Made by a program: the position numbers and the translations under genes. A stretch of DNA of 64,000 nucleotides, taken from the NCBI GenBank assembly GCA_003667865.1, contig CP033051.1, forward strand, positions 3,312,501 to 3,376,500. Reading direction: 5' to 3'. Within the stretch, counting starts at the first letter, position 1. Each line of letters opens with the position of its first letter. The notes below the pieces were generated by a model that made no database searches, was not told where the DNA came from, and was given only the letters and a program-made list of their open reading frames with translations. The stretch comes from Rossellomorea marisflavi (GTDB lineage Bacteria > Bacillota > Bacilli > Bacillales > Bacillaceae_B). Positions 63,268 to 64,000 of this stretch are shown one piece after another.

Positions 63268-63918
63268 ATGAAGAAAAAAGGTTTCTGGGGAATCATATTA
63301 TGTGTTTTATTTCTATTTGTCATGTATTTAGAAAATCAATCTAGTCCTTTTAATACATTAGAGTATGCCTTTGAAGAATCAGTACCTGAAGTTACGAATA
63401 CTATTCAGGATACATCAGCACCTTTACGTGATGATTACCAGTCACTAACGATTTTAGAAGAAGAAAACGTTGATTTACAAATTGTAGGGTCTATGAAGGA
63501 AAGTTCTAATGGCTTAGAAATTGGATCCAAAGCACCTATCTTTAGTTTAGAATCTCTCGAGGGTGAAGTGGTTACACTAGATCAACTTAAAGGAAAAAAA
63601 GTTCTTATAAATTTTTGGGCTACCTGGTGTCCTCCATGTAAAGAAGAGCTCCCAGATATGCAGGAATTGTATAATGAAAATCAAAATAAACTGGAAATTT
63701 TGGCAATAAATCTGGACCCTGAGAATAATGTACATAAATTCCGTGATGAATACGAGTTACGTTTTCCCATTTTACTTGATAAGGAAAACCACGTAAATGA
63801 GCTCTACAAAGTTCTGGCTGTTCCAACATCGTATGTTATAGATGAGAACGGTATTATTATAAATAAACATATAGGTGCTTTAGATGAAGATGCTTTTCAA
63901 AAGTTGATTGATGGATAA
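63268..63918 (+). CDS. yneN: YneN-like membrane-anchored thiol-disulfide oxidoreductase
   Basis: An N-terminal anchor (residues about 5-20) and an acidic linker of about 70 residues lead to a TlpA/ResA-type thioredoxin domain with the redox motif WCPPC (C121, C124) in 'INFWATWCPPCKEELPDMQELYNEN' and a cis-proline in 'AVPTSYVID'. It has 216 residues, longer than B. subtilis YneN (about 170). GGAGAG precedes ATG 63268; an ATG at 63229 lies before it. It follows citB as in B. subtilis and acts outside the membrane, perhaps with CcdA supplying electrons. Confidence 0.88.
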   Translation: MKKKGFWGIILCVLFLFVMYLENQSSPFNTLEYAFEESVPEVTNTIQDTSAPLRDDYQSLTILEEENVDLQIVGSMKESSNGLEIGSKAPIFSLESLEGEVVTLDQLKGKKVLINFWATWCPPCKEELPDMQELYNENQNKLEILAINLDPENNVHKFRDEYELRFPILLDKENHVNELYKVLAVPTSYVIDENGIIINKHIGALDEDAFQKLIDG

Positions 63919-64000
63919 GAGCTTACACAAATTCAAATAAAAAGTAAATGTTATAAAAAGTCTGAAAGTTGCCCATAATACAATTACTAAATTTTTTTGC
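63919..64000. other. window end
   Basis: 82 AT-rich bases with no feature seen. In B. subtilis the next genes would be sspN and tlp. Confidence 0.4.

Overview
The window looks like a chromosomal segment of an aerobic, endospore-forming member of the Bacillaceae. It is AT-rich. Ribosome binding sites are strong (AGGAGG type), with frequent GTG and TTG starts, and genes are dense with rho-independent terminators between them. It carries sporulation genes (sspH, sspO, sspP, cotM, sirA, a Spo0E-type phosphatase). The order lexA / yneA-yneB-ynzC / tkt / sirA / yneF / ynzD / ccdA-yneI-ccdC / yneK ... cotM / sspP ... sspO / citB / yneN matches, from memory, the yne region of Bacillus subtilis. No rRNA, tRNA, CRISPR array, prophage or intact insertion sequence was seen.

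Layout. 0-7.3 kb: a HAAS-domain membrane protein with a beta-propeller partner, two small membrane proteins (one behind a perfect operator-like palindrome), a ribonuclease J paralogue, an acetyltransferase and an EAL-type c-di-GMP phosphodiesterase. 7.4-9.6 kb: the SOS module lexA / yneA-yneB-ynzC with four LexA-box candidates. 10-22.3 kb: tkt, sirA behind a Spo0A box, yneF, a CamS lipoprotein, a heterodimeric ABC exporter pair, ynzD, the cytochrome c maturation genes ccdA-yneI-ccdC, and yneK with an unlisted 32-residue membrane protein behind it.

22.4-55.1 kb is a block of about 33 kb sitting where I expect yneK to be followed by cotM. It holds an orphan KinA-like sensor kinase, sbcDC, a type II pantothenate kinase, an Sco copper chaperone, a VanZ protein, catE, clpE (two CtsR boxes in the promoter region), an alanyl-tRNA editing protein, two M24 peptidases, sspH, topB, a CidA/LrgB pair, a 3D-domain protein, glycerate kinase, the glycine betaine transporter opuD, a YjcZ-type miniprotein with a sigma-K-like promoter, and a lytic transglycosylase. 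55.1-64 kb returns to the conserved order (cotM, sspP with a sigma-G promoter, sspO, citB with a CcpC-type operator, yneN). It is interrupted by an ABC transporter plus two-component system that resembles yvfRSTU.

Shared themes are stress and sporulation. SOS division arrest (yneA), replication control at sporulation onset (sirA), Spo0A~P dephosphorylation (ynzD), a sensor kinase and spore proteins lie within one segment, beside envelope and redox maturation functions. The most unusual non-coding features are three families of intergenic repeats. One is a GC-rich structured repeat (two copies whose three stems covary), one a GGGACGGACCTT palindrome that closes three gene ends, and one a cluster of CGGACAT-type units. 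No clearly novel multi-gene system was recognised. All functions are read from sequence and from remembered families, without database searches.
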